A stretch of DNA of 64,000 nt from Qipengyuania polymorpha (GCF_019711435.1 NZ_JAIGNK010000004.1:164620-228619); one strand, 5' to 3'; shown: positions 43,540 through 52,767, numbered from the stretch's first letter. The notes: generated by a model from the sequence alone, not told the origin. Translations and numbers: made by a program.

Positions 43540-43617
43540 CATAGATTAACCGGGTTTTTCTCGGCCTTGTTTCACTTGATTTGGGCGGGTTGAAGCCCAT
43601 CCAAGTGCACAAGCGGT

Positions 43618-44235
43618 TTACCCAGCCAAACTCTGCATCCGCTTCAGATACCGCGCCAGCACATCTATCTCGAGATTGACCTTCGCGCCTTCCGTCAACG
43701 CGCCCAGCGTCGTCACTTCGGCGGTGTGCGGGATGATGTTGAGGGCGAAGTCGCAGGTGCCGTCCTCGCGGTCGCGGACGTCGTTTACGGTAAGCGAGAC
43801 GCCGTCCACAGTGATGGAGCCCTTTTCCGCCACGAAGGGGGCGAAGGCGCGGGATATGTGGATGGCGAGGTGCCAGCTGCCGCCCTTTTCCTGCTTCCTC
43901 GCGACCTCGCCAACCGTGTCAACATGGCCGGTGACGAGGTGGCCGCCCAGTTCATCGCCGAGGCGGAGCGCAGGTTCGAGGTTCAGCTTTGCGCCTTCCT
44001 CCCACATGCCCGGCACGGTGCGGCTGACGGTCTCGCCCGAAACGTCGAAGCCGATGCGCGCATCGCCCTTCGTGCCGCCCAGCGTCACCACGGTCAGGCA
44101 CACGCCCGAACACGCGATGGAGGCGCCGATGTCGATGGCGTCGGGATCGAAGGGGCAGGCGACCACCACGCGCGTATCGCCGCGCTGCTCGACGCTTTCG
44201 ATTGTGCCGATGGCGGTGACAATACCGGTGAACAT
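43618..44235 (-). CDS. ribE: Riboflavin synthase, alpha subunit
   Basis: A 205-residue enzyme joining two lumazine molecules to give riboflavin. It has the two internally repeated lumazine-binding halves: MFTGIVTAIGTIE at the very start and HLVTGHVDTVGEV about 95 residues later, with CSGVCLTV and VDGVSLTVND in matching places. ATG 44235 has AGGAGG ten bases upstream and gives the exact family N-terminus; an ATG three codons earlier is less likely. It starts five bases after ribD ends, so the two form one transcript. Confidence 0.95.
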   Translation of the reverse strand: MFTGIVTAIGTIESVEQRGDTRVVVACPFDPDAIDIGASIACSGVCLTVVTLGGTKGDARIGFDVSGETVSRTVPGMWEEGAKLNLEPALRLGDELGGHLVTGHVDTVGEVARKQEKGGSWHLAIHISRAFAPFVAEKGSITVDGVSLTVNDVRDREDGTCDFALNIIPHTAEVTTLGALTEGAKVNLEIDVLARYLKRMQSLAG

Positions 44236-44240
44236 TTTTC

Positions 44241-45194
44241 TCAAGCCTCCTGTCGGGTGCGGCGATAGGCGGAGAAGGTGTCGCTGCCAAGCTGGCGCGT
44301 TTCGGCAAGCGCCCAGCGGCCATGCGCCTCGGCGAGGCTGGCAAGGCCGATGTCGCCCAGCGCGGGCATGCCCTTGCCGATGACGATGGGCGCGCGGTAG
44401 ATTTCGAGCCGGTCGACGAGGTCGGCGGCCAAGAAACTCGCCGCCGCGCCCGCGCCGCCTTCGACATAGAGATATTGCACGCCGTCAAGCTGCGCGATTT
44501 GTTGGGGTGCGTTGATGACCTTTACCCCGTCGGGCGCAATGCCGCGGGTGAGGAGGACGCGGGCCGGGCTGCGGTCTTCCAGCCCCTCCAGCCGCACGTC
44601 GAGGCGCGGCTTGTCATAACGCCATGTCGCGCCGCCCACGAGGATGGCATCGCTCATCGCGCGGCGCGAATGGACATGCGCGCGCGCTTCCTCGTCGGTA
44701 ATCCACTGGCTCTCCCCGTCGGCCATCGCGATGCAGCCGTCCAGCGACAGCGCGAGCTTGAGCGTCACATGCGGACGACCCAGCGCGGCGCGGGTGAGAT
44801 AGCCGGCAAGGCTCTGGTCTACCGCAGGTGTGGGGAGGTGTGCGACCTCGATACCCGCCTCGCGCAATCGCTCGACGCCGCTTCCGGCAGTGCGCGGGTC
44901 GGGGTCCTGCGCGCCGATGACAACCTTGGCAACGCCCGCCTCGACCAGCAGGGTCGAACAGGCCGGACCGCGTTCGGACTGGTGGGCACAGGGTTCGAGC
45001 GTGACATAGGCGGTGGCTCCGCGCGCCTCGTCGCCAGCCTGCTCCAGGGCAATCGCTTCGGCATGCGGCCTGCCGGTTGTCGCCGTCCAGCCGCGCCCGA
45101 CGACGCGGCCCCCTTTCACGATGATGCAGCCCACCGCCGGATTGGGACGCGAGCATGGCCGCCCGCGCGAGGCGAGGCGGGCTGCCGCATCCAT
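44241..45194 (-). CDS. ribD: Bifunctional riboflavin deaminase/reductase RibD
   Basis: A 317-residue two-domain enzyme for the second and third steps of riboflavin synthesis. The deaminase domain has the zinc site HAEAIALEQAG and PCAHQSERGPAC, with RPNPAVGCIIV before it. The reductase domain starts near residue 150 (VTLKLALSLDGCIAMADGES) and has DAILVGGATWRYD. ATG 45194 is the first in-frame start; residues before it belong to the antisense-free tail of the preceding gene. It is followed by ribE. Confidence 0.95.
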   Translation of the reverse strand: MDAAARLASRGRPCSRPNPAVGCIIVKGGRVVGRGWTATTGRPHAEAIALEQAGDEARGATAYVTLEPCAHQSERGPACSTLLVEAGVAKVVIGAQDPDPRTAGSGVERLREAGIEVAHLPTPAVDQSLAGYLTRAALGRPHVTLKLALSLDGCIAMADGESQWITDEEARAHVHSRRAMSDAILVGGATWRYDKPRLDVRLEGLEDRSPARVLLTRGIAPDGVKVINAPQQIAQLDGVQYLYVEGGAGAAASFLAADLVDRLEIYRAPIVIGKGMPALGDIGLASLAEAHGRWALAETRQLGSDTFSAYRRTRQEA

Positions 45195-45204
45195 GAAGGC
45201 GGCG

Positions 45205-45666
45205 TCACTCGCTATCGTCGGTGCTTTCGCTTGTTTCGGAAGTGCGGGTGCGGGGTGCGAAACGCGCATCCTCGGCAGCGGCTTCCTCGGCCTCCTGCGC
45301 GCGGATTTCCGCCTCCATCTGGTCGACATCGAGACCCGTGGCGCGGCCTACCTGCTTGTAGAGTTCGCGGCGGCGTTCGAGCCGTGCTTTCGCCTCGGCC
45401 TCGCGCTCGTCCTTCAGGCGCTGGTTGGCGATGTTGGAGGCGATGATTTCCTCGTCGGTGCGCCCCTCGGCATAGGTGGTGATATAGGTCACCTTGGGCT
45501 GTTCGGGCGGATAATAATACCGCTCCTTGGTCAGCCAGAACATCAGCGTGCCGGTCATGCACATGGCCGCAAACAGGATCGGCCAGCGATGGGGAGTGGG
45601 CTTCCTCCACTCGTTCCAGAAATCGGCGAGACCGCCGGCGGCGTTGAACCTGCTGTAAAAAGGCAT
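45205..45666 (-). CDS. Hypothetical membrane-anchored protein with charged coiled coil
   Basis: A 153-residue protein with one membrane helix at about 28-45 (WPILFAAMCMTGTLMFWL) after a short N-terminus. A long highly charged helical stretch follows (ERRRELYKQVGRATGLDVDQ preceded by KDEREAEAKARLE), then a Ser/Thr/Asp tail. I recognise no named family; similar single-pass proteins sit near ribD in related genomes as far as I recall. The stop lies 10 bases before the RibD start, so it is probably the first gene of the ribDE transcript. Confidence 0.7.
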   Translation of the reverse strand: MPFYSRFNAAGGLADFWNEWRKPTPHRWPILFAAMCMTGTLMFWLTKERYYYPPEQPKVTYITTYAEGRTDEEIIASNIANQRLKDEREAEAKARLERRRELYKQVGRATGLDVDQMEAEIRAQEAEEAAAEDARFAPRTRTSETSESTDDSE

Positions 45667-45710
45667 GATGGCTTAATAGTAGCAGACGCGCCTGAACGCC
45701 AGATGCAAGC

Positions 45711-46433
45711 TCAGCCGAATGCTGCGTAGAGGGTGCGGCCATGCTGCGAGAGCCAGCCATTGGCCTCGTCGATATCGCCTTCGAAGATGGCACCCAGCAG
45801 CGCGTGGAAGGCGGGCGAGTGGTCGAAATGGACGAGATGCGCGACCTCGTGCGCGACGACCGAGCGACGGACATGGTCGGGGGCCTGCACCAGCCGCCAG
45901 TTCAGCCGCAGCACGCCCTCGCTCGAACAGCTCCCCCAGCGACGGTGCGCGCGGGTGAGTTTCACCGGGGCCACGGAAAGCCCGGCGCGCTGGCAGTAGA
46001 AACCCGCATCCTCCGCGAAGAGCGCAAGCGCCTGTGCGTCGAGCCAGCGGGTGAGGCGTTTCGCCAGCGTCTCTTCCGGCCCGCCGATGTGCAGCGTGTC
46101 GCCATCGAGCCGGGGCTTGCGCGGCGCATCCGCGCTCCAGGCAATCGCGAGCGACTGGCCGCGATAGTCGAGCCTGCGCTCGGCCACCGGGTCGCGGGTT
46201 TCGGGTACCTTGGCGAGCTGTTCATTAAGCCACTCCGCCCTCGCATGGGCGAAGGCCACCGCCTCTTTCGACGCGCACCAGCGGGGCAGGGTGATGCGAA
46301 CCGCGCTGCCGTCGGGCGCAAGCCGCAGGGTCAGCCGCTTGGCGGTCGGGTGGCGGCGCAGTTCGATGGGCAGCCTGCGCCCGGCAATCTCGATTTCGGG
46401 CGGCAGCTTCTGGTCGCGCAACCACTCGATCAT
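45711..46433 (-). CDS. YgjP-like (WLM/DUF45) metallopeptidase domain protein
   Basis: A 240-residue protein of the YgjP/DUF45 family. It has the N-terminal RRHPTAKRLTLRLAPDG strand region, HRRWGSCSSEGVLRLNWRLV, and the zinc site HEVAHLVHFDHSPAF with His195, Glu196, His199 and probably His205. Family members are putative cytoplasmic zinc peptidases of unclear substrate. Its start overlaps the stop of the YcgN-family gene by four bases, so they are co-translated. Confidence 0.88.
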   Translation of the reverse strand: MIEWLRDQKLPPEIEIAGRRLPIELRRHPTAKRLTLRLAPDGSAVRITLPRWCASKEAVAFAHARAEWLNEQLAKVPETRDPVAERRLDYRGQSLAIAWSADAPRKPRLDGDTLHIGGPEETLAKRLTRWLDAQALALFAEDAGFYCQRAGLSVAPVKLTRAHRRWGSCSSEGVLRLNWRLVQAPDHVRRSVVAHEVAHLVHFDHSPAFHALLGAIFEGDIDEANGWLSQHGRTLYAAFG

Positions 46434-46891
46434 GCCGCGTCGTCATCTTCGCCGTCGCCCCACTCGACAATGTGGTGTTCGAGCGGACCGGCCTCGTCCT
46501 CGCTGATGACGCGGCCTGCCACCGATACGCCCGCGGCGATTACCGCCTCGCGGTCGCCGGAGATAAGGTAATGCCAGCGTGGCAGCGGGCGGTCTTCGGC
46601 GCGGCGGCGGTAGGCGCAGGTGTCGGGCAGCCAGGGCACGCGGTCGACCAGCTTCAGCGTCAGGCGCAGGCAATCGGGCACGAAGGCCTTGCGGTTCTTG
46701 TAGTCCTTGCAGCGCGCGGTCTGGCAGTCGAGCAGGGTGCAGGCGACATTCGTCTCCTCGATCTCGCCCGTGTCCTCATATTCAACCTTGTGCAGGCAGC
46801 AGCGCCCGCAGCCGTCGCACAGCGCTTCCCATTCTTGGCTGTTGAGTTCTGCGAGCGGGCGCTCCCAGAAGCGGTCCCTCAGCGTACCCAT
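46430..46891 (-). CDS. YcgN-family (UPF0260) cysteine-cluster protein
   Basis: A 153-residue protein of the UPF0260/YcgN family, with the typical start FWERPLAELNSQEWEALCDG and cysteine cluster CDGCGRCCLHK, CTLLDCQTARCKDY and WLPDTCAYR. The cysteines probably hold a metal or Fe-S cluster; function is unknown. It overlaps the SCO1 gene upstream by 13 bp and the YgjP gene downstream by 4 bp. Confidence 0.92.
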   Translation of the reverse strand: MGTLRDRFWERPLAELNSQEWEALCDGCGRCCLHKVEYEDTGEIEETNVACTLLDCQTARCKDYKNRKAFVPDCLRLTLKLVDRVPWLPDTCAYRRRAEDRPLPRWHYLISGDREAVIAAGVSVAGRVISEDEAGPLEHHIVEWGDGEDDDAA

Positions 46892-47487
46892 TTCGCCAGT
46901 TCCGCGGCCACGGCATCGGGCCCTTCGTCTGTCGGGAGCGTCGCCAGCGGCTCGCCTCCGGGGCCGAACAGATAGGTGATGTTCGAATGCTCCATGAGGT
47001 AGCCGCCGCTCTCGCTTTCCTCGCCCTTGCCATAGAAGACGGCAAAGGTGCTGGTGGCGGCATCGAGCTGTTCCTTAGTGCCAGTCAGCCCGATGAGACG
47101 CGGGTGGAAGGCATCGGTGAATTCGGTGAGAACCTCGGGCGTGTCGCGCTCGGGGTCGACGCTGACGAACAGCGGCTGGATTTTCGCGCCGAGCTCGGGG
47201 TTCTCGGCCTCGAACTTCTTCAGCCCCGCCATCGCGCGCTGGTTGTCGGTCGGGCAGACATCGGGGCAATAGGCATAGCCGAAGTAGATCGTGCGGTACT
47301 GGCCGGCGAAATCGCTCCAGCTGACCTCTTCGCCGCTTTCGCCCGTCAGGGTGAAATCGCCGCCGATGGCTGCGCCTGCCAGCGGCGCTTCGCCCTGGTC
47401 GACGGTTTGCGGCTCGCTGCCGCACGAGGCGAGAAGGAGGGCGGGAATGACAACTATTGCAAGGCGGGGCATGACATCCATGTTCAT
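46879..47487 (-). CDS. SCO1/SenC copper chaperone lipoprotein
   Basis: A 202-residue SCO1-family protein with a lipobox (LLLASC, Cys22) and a thioredoxin fold. The copper site is CPDVC in IYFGYAYCPDVCP, plus the distal His in MEHSNITYLF; FVSVDPERDTPEVL is also diagnostic. It delivers copper to the CuA centre of cytochrome c oxidase on the periplasmic face. Three ATGs (47487, 47481, 47472) could start it; none has a strong Shine-Dalgarno sequence. Confidence 0.93.
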   Translation of the reverse strand: MNMDVMPRLAIVVIPALLLASCGSEPQTVDQGEAPLAGAAIGGDFTLTGESGEEVSWSDFAGQYRTIYFGYAYCPDVCPTDNQRAMAGLKKFEAENPELGAKIQPLFVSVDPERDTPEVLTEFTDAFHPRLIGLTGTKEQLDAATSTFAVFYGKGEESESGGYLMEHSNITYLFGPGGEPLATLPTDEGPDAVAAELAKWVR

Positions 47488-47573
47488 GGTCTGCTAACGC
47501 CCCGTGTTCAAGGGCAGTGACCACAGGAAACTGCGAATAATCGAGACGGAGAATGGGCGTGCGCAGGCAGGGC

Positions 47574-48170
47574 ATGAAACAGGGTTGGGTCATTGCAGGA
47601 GCTACGCTGGCCATGCTGGCCAGCCCGCTGGCGGCGCAGTTCCAGTCCGATGGCTACAAGTTCATCAAGGCGGTGCGCGACCGTGATGGCGATGTGGCCA
47701 CCCAGATGCTCGACGAGCCGGGCACGACCATCGTCAATGCGCGCGAGATTTCCTCGGGCGAAACCGCGCTCCATGCCGTGGTGCAGGCGCGCGACCTGAC
47801 CTGGGTGAAGTTCCTGCTCCAGCGCGGGGCCAATCCGAACATCGCCGACAAGAACGGTGTCTATCCGATCCAGATTGCCGCACAGCTGGGCTTCATCGAG
47901 GGGGTCGAGCGCCTCATCAAGGGCGGGGCCGAAGTCGACGTGTCCGACAGCACCGGCGAAACGCCGCTCATCAGCGCGGTCCATCGCCGCGACCTGAAGC
48001 TCATCGAACTGCTGGTCGAAAAGGGTGCCAGCGCCGACCGGACCGACAATTCGGGCCGCAGCGCGCGTGACTACGCCATGCTCATGGGTGGCCGCTCGCT
48101 CGTGCTCGAAACGATCGAGAAGGCCGAGAAGGCAGACGAGGACGAAGCCGAAACCTACGGCCCGCAATAA
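47574..48170 (+). CDS. Ankyrin-repeat periplasmic protein
   Basis: A 198-residue protein with signal peptide (WVIAGATLAMLASPLAAQ) and about four ankyrin repeats: SGETALHAVVQARDLTWVKF, NGVYPIQIAAQLGFIEGVER, TGETPLISAVHRRDLKLIEL and a final NSGRSARDYAMLMG. Ankyrin repeats serve protein contacts; the partner is unknown. ATG 47574 gives a normal signal peptide. Its stop codon overlaps the start of the COQ9 gene (TAATGG), so the two are translationally coupled. Confidence 0.88.
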   Translation: MKQGWVIAGATLAMLASPLAAQFQSDGYKFIKAVRDRDGDVATQMLDEPGTTIVNAREISSGETALHAVVQARDLTWVKFLLQRGANPNIADKNGVYPIQIAAQLGFIEGVERLIKGGAEVDVSDSTGETPLISAVHRRDLKLIELLVEKGASADRTDNSGRSARDYAMLMGGRSLVLETIEKAEKADEDEAETYGPQ

Positions 48171-48841
48171 TGGACAATCCCTCACCCGACATCGCCGACC
48201 TGACCCTCGACGAACTGCGCCTCGCGCTGGCCCCCGCAATCGCCGATGCCGCCGTCTTCGACGGCTGGAGCGACGAGGCGCTGGTGATGGCCGCCGAGCA
48301 GATGGGTGCCGACACCGATGTCGCGCGGCTGGCGTTCAAGGACGGCGCGCTCGACATGGTTTTCGCCTGGATCGAGGCGGTCGACATGGCGATGGCCGCG
48401 GCTTTCCCCGAGGATGTCGTCGCGACGATGAAAATCCGCGAGCGTATCCGCGCATTGGTGCAGTTCCGGCTCGACGCGGTGACAGGGCAGGAAGAGGCGC
48501 TGCGCCGCGCGCTTGCCATCATGGCCATGCCGCAGAACGTGGCAAAGTCGACCAGGCGCGGCTGGCAAACGGCGGACCTGATGTGGCGGCTCGCGGGCGA
48601 TACGGCGACCGATTACAACCACTACACCAAGCGCGCCATCCTCGCCTCGATTTACGGGGCAACTCTGGCAGTGTTCGTCGACGACACCAGCGAGGACAAG
48701 GCCGAAACCCGCGCCTTCCTCGAGCGCCGCATCGATGGCGTGATGCAATTCGAGAAGGTGAAGGCCAAGTGGCTGAACCCCGAGCGGGAGACCTTCAGTC
48801 TCACGCGTTTCCTCGGCCGATTGCGCTATCCGGCGCGCTGA
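48170..48841 (+). CDS. COQ9-family protein (ubiquinone biosynthesis)
   Basis: A 223-residue COQ9-type protein. The N-terminal part is a helical TetR-like fold (LRLALAPAIADAAVFDGWSD). The C-terminal part has the family signature NVAKSTRRGWQTADLMWRLA and DYNHYTKRAILASIYGATL. COQ9 binds ubiquinone precursors and presents them to a hydroxylase in the membrane. It precedes feoA by 58 bp and overlaps the ankyrin gene by one base. Confidence 0.92.
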   Translation: MDNPSPDIADLTLDELRLALAPAIADAAVFDGWSDEALVMAAEQMGADTDVARLAFKDGALDMVFAWIEAVDMAMAAAFPEDVVATMKIRERIRALVQFRLDAVTGQEEALRRALAIMAMPQNVAKSTRRGWQTADLMWRLAGDTATDYNHYTKRAILASIYGATLAVFVDDTSEDKAETRAFLERRIDGVMQFEKVKAKWLNPERETFSLTRFLGRLRYPAR

Positions 48842-48852
48842 CCTCCCCGCTA

Positions 48853-48872
48853 TTGATAATCGGTTGCAATAA
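48853..48872. promoter_or_regulatory. Candidate Fur-type operator before feoA
   Basis: TTGATAATCGGTTGCAATAA lies 28 bases before the feoA start. It combines GATAAT with TTGCAAT, halves seen in proteobacterial iron boxes, and the next genes import ferrous iron. Symmetry is imperfect, so this is a candidate only. Confidence 0.4.
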
Positions 48873-48899
48873 GCCAGCCAATCTGACAGTGGCCGCTCC

Positions 48900-49139
48900 A
48901 TGACTTTGGACGGTTTCGATAGCGGTCGCACGGCGCGCATTACCGGCGTCGACTGGGCCTCGCTGGCCGAGGACGAGGGCAAGCGCCTCAAGGCACTCGG
49001 TGTGGACGAGGGGGCGGAGGTCGCCATCCTCCATCGCGGCGTGTTCGGCACTCGCGACCCGATCGCCCTGCGGATGGGCAATATGACCATCGCCATCCGC
49101 CGCATGCATGCGGCCGCGATCAGCGTGGAGGCCGCATGA
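48900..49139 (+). CDS. feoA: Ferrous iron transport protein A
   Basis: A 79-residue SH3-like FeoA protein (ITGVDWASLAEDEGKRLKAL, then GAEVAILHRGVFGTRDPIAL and MTIAIRRMHA). It is a small cytoplasmic partner that supports FeoB. Its stop overlaps the ATG of feoB (ATGA), so they are translated together. A possible iron-responsive operator lies just upstream. Confidence 0.93.
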   Translation: MTLDGFDSGRTARITGVDWASLAEDEGKRLKALGVDEGAEVAILHRGVFGTRDPIALRMGNMTIAIRRMHAAAISVEAA

Positions 49140-50983
49140 GCCGCAAGCATACTATCGCGCTGGTCGGCAATCCCAATTCGGGCAAGTCGGCGCTGTTCAA
49201 CGCGCTCACCGGCGCGCGCCAGAAGATTGCCAATTACGCGGGCGTCACCGTTGAGCGCAAGGCCGGACGGCTGACGCTGCCGACGGGCGAGCCGGTCGAA
49301 CTGCTCGACCTGCCCGGTTCCTACAGCTTCGATGCCGCCAGCCCCGACGAGGCCGTTACCCGCGACGTGGTGAAGGGTACGTTCGAAGGCGAGGCGGTGC
49401 CCGACGTGCTCGTGCTCGTGCTCGATGCGGCGAACCTCGAACAGCATCTCGTCTTTGCGCAGGAAGTGCTCGAGCTGGGCCGGCCCACGGTGGTTGCGCT
49501 CAACATGGTCGACCTCGCCGAACGCGACGGGCTGACGCTCGACCCTGCCGCCCTGTCCGAGGCGCTCGGCGTACCGGTCATCCCCACTGTCGCGGTGCGC
49601 CGCCGGGGCATCAACGAACTCAACGCCGCAATTGCGGAGGCGGAAACCCATTCCGACGAGGAAGCGCACAAGCGTTGGCACCTGACGCTGCCCGAGCGGC
49701 GGCTCTCGGCCAAGCATATGGCGCGCGCTGCCATCCTGTCGAAATCGACCCGCCACACCATCGAAAACGGGGTCGACAAGGTCCTGCTCAACCCGTGGCT
49801 CGGCCCGGTCATCCTGTTCGGACTGTTGTTCGTCATTTTCCAGGCCGTGTTCGCCTGGGCAACGCCATTTGCCGATGCGCTGGAAGGCGGGGTGGGCGTG
49901 ATTTCCGAGGCCGTGACGGGGGCGATGGCGCCCGGCCTTGCGCGCGATTTTCTTACCGAAGGCGTGCTGGCAGGCGTCGGCTCGGTCGTCGTCTTCCTGC
50001 CGCAAATCATCATCCTCTTCGCCTTCATCCTCGTGATGGAAGCGAGCGGTTACATGGCGCGCGCGGCCTTCCTGATGGACCGGCTGATGGCGGGCGTGGG
50101 CCTGTCGGGCAAAAGCTTCATCCCGCTGCTCTCCAGCTTCGCCTGCGCCATTCCCGGTATCATGGCGACGCGCAGCATTTCGGACCCCAAGGACCGGCTG
50201 ACGACCATCCTCATCGCGCCGCTGATGACCTGCTCGGCGCGGCTGCCGGTTTATGCCGTCATCATCGCGGCGGTCATTCCGGAAACCACGGTGGGTGCCG
50301 GTGTCGGATTGCAGGGGCTGGTGCTCTTCGCGCTCTATGTTGCAGGGATAGTCGGGGCGATGGTGGTCGCGCTGGTGCTTCGCCGCACGGTGACCAAGGG
50401 TGCAGCTTCGGGCTTCATCATGGAATTGCCGCGCTACCAGCTGCCGCGTCTCAAGGACCTCGCCATCGGCTTGTGGCAGCGCGCTTGGGTCTTCCTCCGC
50501 CGCGCGGGTACCATCATCTTCGTCGCGACCATCGCTCTGTGGGTCCTGCTGACCTTCCCCAAGGCGGAAGAGGGCGAGAGCCAGCTCGATGCGAGTTTCG
50601 CAGGCGTAGTGGCCGATACCATCCACCCCGTGCTCGAGCCGGTTGGCTTCAACCGCGAGATGAGCCTTGCGCTCGTCCCCGCCATTGCCGCGCGCGAGGT
50701 CGCCGTCTCGGCGCTCGCCACGACCTATGCCGTCGATGCCGAGGACGAGGATGTCGCGGCCGAGGGCGTGACCGCCAAGATTGCCGCCCTGTGGAGCCTG
50801 CCCACCGCGCTCGCCTTCCTCGCGTGGTTCGTGTTCGCCCCGCAATGCCTCTCGACCATAGCGGTCGCCCGGCGCGAGACCAACGGGTGGAAGTGGCCCA
50901 TCGTGATGGTGGTCTACCTCTTCGCGCTGGCGTGGATAGCGGCGGGCGCGACCTACTGGATCGCGGTCAGCCTCGGGCTTTAG
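49136..50983 (+). CDS. feoB: Ferrous iron transporter B (GTPase-permease)
   Basis: A 615-residue inner-membrane Fe(II) transporter. The N-terminal GTPase has G1 GNPNSGKS (residues 11-18), G2/G3 around VTVERKAG and DLPGSYSF, and G4 NMVD. After the helical GDI region the permease begins near residue 220, with two Gate motifs (SFACAIPGIMATR and PAIAAREVAVSALATTY). The protein is shorter than E. coli FeoB (773), mainly in the C-terminal part and spacer. It is the second gene of the feoAB pair; no feoC follows. Confidence 0.95.
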   Translation: MSRKHTIALVGNPNSGKSALFNALTGARQKIANYAGVTVERKAGRLTLPTGEPVELLDLPGSYSFDAASPDEAVTRDVVKGTFEGEAVPDVLVLVLDAANLEQHLVFAQEVLELGRPTVVALNMVDLAERDGLTLDPAALSEALGVPVIPTVAVRRRGINELNAAIAEAETHSDEEAHKRWHLTLPERRLSAKHMARAAILSKSTRHTIENGVDKVLLNPWLGPVILFGLLFVIFQAVFAWATPFADALEGGVGVISEAVTGAMAPGLARDFLTEGVLAGVGSVVVFLPQIIILFAFILVMEASGYMARAAFLMDRLMAGVGLSGKSFIPLLSSFACAIPGIMATRSISDPKDRLTTILIAPLMTCSARLPVYAVIIAAVIPETTVGAGVGLQGLVLFALYVAGIVGAMVVALVLRRTVTKGAASGFIMELPRYQLPRLKDLAIGLWQRAWVFLRRAGTIIFVATIALWVLLTFPKAEEGESQLDASFAGVVADTIHPVLEPVGFNREMSLALVPAIAAREVAVSALATTYAVDAEDEDVAAEGVTAKIAALWSLPTALAFLAWFVFAPQCLSTIAVARRETNGWKWPIVMVVYLFALAWIAAGATYWIAVSLGL

Positions 50984-51076
50984 CTCCAGTCCGGTGGAAA
51001 CGCCGCGCAAGGGCCTAGAACCGACTCGCATGGCCCGTTAGGCCAGCGTCCAACAGATTCGCGAAGGAACAAAACG

Positions 51077-51616
51077 ATGGCCGGTAGCCTCAACAAAGTC
51101 ATGCTGATCGGAAACCTGGGCGCAGACCCGGAAATCCGCAGCTTCCCCAATGGCGGCAAGGTCGCAAACCTGCGTATTGCGACGTCCGAACAGTGGAAGG
51201 ACCGCAATACGGGCGAGCGTCAGGAGCGGACCGAATGGCACACCGTGTCGATATTCTCCGAAGGCCTTATCAACGTGGTCGAACGCTTCCTTCGCAAGGG
51301 ATCGAAGGTCTTCGTCGAAGGCCAGCTGCAGACGCGCAAGTGGCAGGACCAGCAGGGTAACGATCGCTATTCGACCGAAGTCGTGCTGCGCGGTTTCAAC
51401 GGCACGCTGACCATGCTCGACGGCCCGCAGGGTGGCTCGGGCGGCGGCGGTGGCGGCGGCTACGGCGGTGGCGGCTCGCGCGGCGGCGATTATGGCGGCG
51501 GCAGCGGCGGCGGCCAGTCGGGTGGCGGATGGAACCAGGGCGGAGGCGGCTCCGGCGGCGGCCAGTCGGGCGGCGGCTCGAACTACGACGACCTCGACGA
51601 CGATATTCCGTTCTAA
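51077..51616 (+). CDS. ssb: Single-stranded DNA-binding protein
   Basis: A 179-residue SSB. The OB fold covers residues ~3-113 ([53 protein letters not shown]). A Gly/Ser/Gln-rich flexible linker follows (~117-170), and the acidic tip ends DDDIPF, the docking site for replication and repair partners. It binds single-stranded DNA as a tetramer. The gene stands alone after feoB. Confidence 0.97.
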   Translation: MAGSLNKVMLIGNLGADPEIRSFPNGGKVANLRIATSEQWKDRNTGERQERTEWHTVSIFSEGLINVVERFLRKGSKVFVEGQLQTRKWQDQQGNDRYSTEVVLRGFNGTLTMLDGPQGGSGGGGGGGYGGGGSRGGDYGGGSGGGQSGGGWNQGGGGSGGGQSGGGSNYDDLDDDIPF

Positions 51617-51631
51617 GGGGCAGGCCGCCCC

Positions 51632-52237
51632 ATGGCGCGCAAGTCTATCATCGCAGTTGCGATAGCCGCGGCCTTCCTCCTCATGGGGTGGAAGGCCGCT
51701 TGGTTTGTGGCCGGGGACGATTGCCTCGCGCCGGAAAGTGGTTGGGAGGAGCAAGCCTGTAGCGGTTTCGCCGCCCTCGGCCTCGCTCCGGAGACGCCAG
51801 CGCAGTTGGCCGGTTTGCCTGCCACGCCCGACGGGCCTCTCGTCGATGCGGCAGACGTGTTGTCGGAGCAGGAGGAGAAGGCGCTCTCCGCAAGGCTCGA
51901 CGCTTACAATGCCGCGACGAGGCATCCTCTGGCAGTCGCCACCGTCGAAACCACCAATGGACGGGAAATCGGTGCCTTCACCGACGATGTCGCCAACAAT
52001 TGGGACATCGGCGAGGAAGACCGGGGCGTGATGGTGCTGATCGCCGTCGCAGACCGTAAGATGCGCATTTCGGTTGCCGATGGAACATTGGGCGTGCTGC
52101 CCAATGAACGCAGCGCGCAAATCATCCGGGAGGAGATGACACCGCCTCTCCGGAGCAGCCAGTTCTACGCCGCGCTCGATGCGGCTGTCGAAGCAATCGC
52201 CGAAGCGACCAGTCGGGACGCACCCGGTTCGCCTTAA
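51632..52237 (+). CDS. TPM-domain protein (YgcG/Psb32-like)
   Basis: A 201-residue protein with an N-terminal membrane helix or signal peptide (IIAVAIAAAFLLMGWKAAWF) and a TPM domain from ~70: VDAADVLSEQEEKALSARLD, HPLAVATVETTNGREIG and the hallmark NNWDIGEEDRGVMVLIAVAD. TPM domains are small periplasmic folds implicated in protein assembly or phosphatase activity. The start is 15 bases after ssb, and the end overlaps the convergent YceD gene by four bases. Confidence 0.88.
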   Translation: MARKSIIAVAIAAAFLLMGWKAAWFVAGDDCLAPESGWEEQACSGFAALGLAPETPAQLAGLPATPDGPLVDAADVLSEQEEKALSARLDAYNAATRHPLAVATVETTNGREIGAFTDDVANNWDIGEEDRGVMVLIAVADRKMRISVADGTLGVLPNERSAQIIREEMTPPLRSSQFYAALDAAVEAIAEATSRDAPGSP

Positions 52238-52767
52238 TCCTTCTTGAGCGCCGCCAGCGCCTCCGCGAGCGGGCCGCTCGGTTTGCGGTCCTCGTCGCTT
52301 TCGATACCGGCCTCTTCGCGCATTGCATCGGCGTCGGGGCCTTCGCGATAGGGGTCGATGGCGAGGCCTAATTCCTGCGCGATGGCCTCGCCAAGGTCGA
52401 AGGTCTCGCCCTCATATTCGATTTCGTCGAGGTCTTCCTCGGTCAGTTCGAATTCCGCGTCTTCCTCATATTCGCCCAAGCGCCCGGCAGGCACGAAGCG
52501 GAGCGAGAAGTCTTCCGAAATATCGTAGGTGAAATCGTCACGAGTAACAGCGCAGGGCTGTTCAAGCGTGGCGCTGAAGGTGCCCGAGGCGACCACGGCA
52601 TCGTCCTTCTCGCTGAAGTCGACCTTGGCTGTCAGCGCGTGGATGGCAGTGATGCCGAAGCGTTTGGCCAGCGCCGCGCGCTCCGCTTCGTTCGTTTCGA
52701 CTTCCATCGTCCCTGCAGGAAGGGCGCGCGGCTTCACCAGCCGGACGAGTTCGTTTGTGTCGCTCAT
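52234..52767 (-). CDS. YceD-family protein (DUF177)
   Basis: A 177-residue acidic DUF177/YceD protein (SGTFSATLEQPCAVTRDDF, FVPAG, then DLGEAIAQELGLAIDPY). In E. coli YceD affects 23S rRNA levels and its gene precedes rpmF (L32); here rpmF does not follow, and a TPM gene lies convergent instead. Compared with E. coli the usual paired cysteines are reduced to one (QPC). The start overlaps the stop of the UCC chaperone gene by four bases. Confidence 0.88.
   Translation of the reverse strand: MSDTNELVRLVKPRALPAGTMEVETNEAERAALAKRFGITAIHALTAKVDFSEKDDAVVASGTFSATLEQPCAVTRDDFTYDISEDFSLRFVPAGRLGEYEEDAEFELTEEDLDEIEYEGETFDLGEAIAQELGLAIDPYREGPDADAMREEAGIESDEDRKPSGPLAEALAALKKD

Noticed and set aside
48182..51031. 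A 949-codon open frame on the minus strand
   Set aside because: Antisense to COQ9, feoA and feoB, all clearly real; composition is of shadow type.
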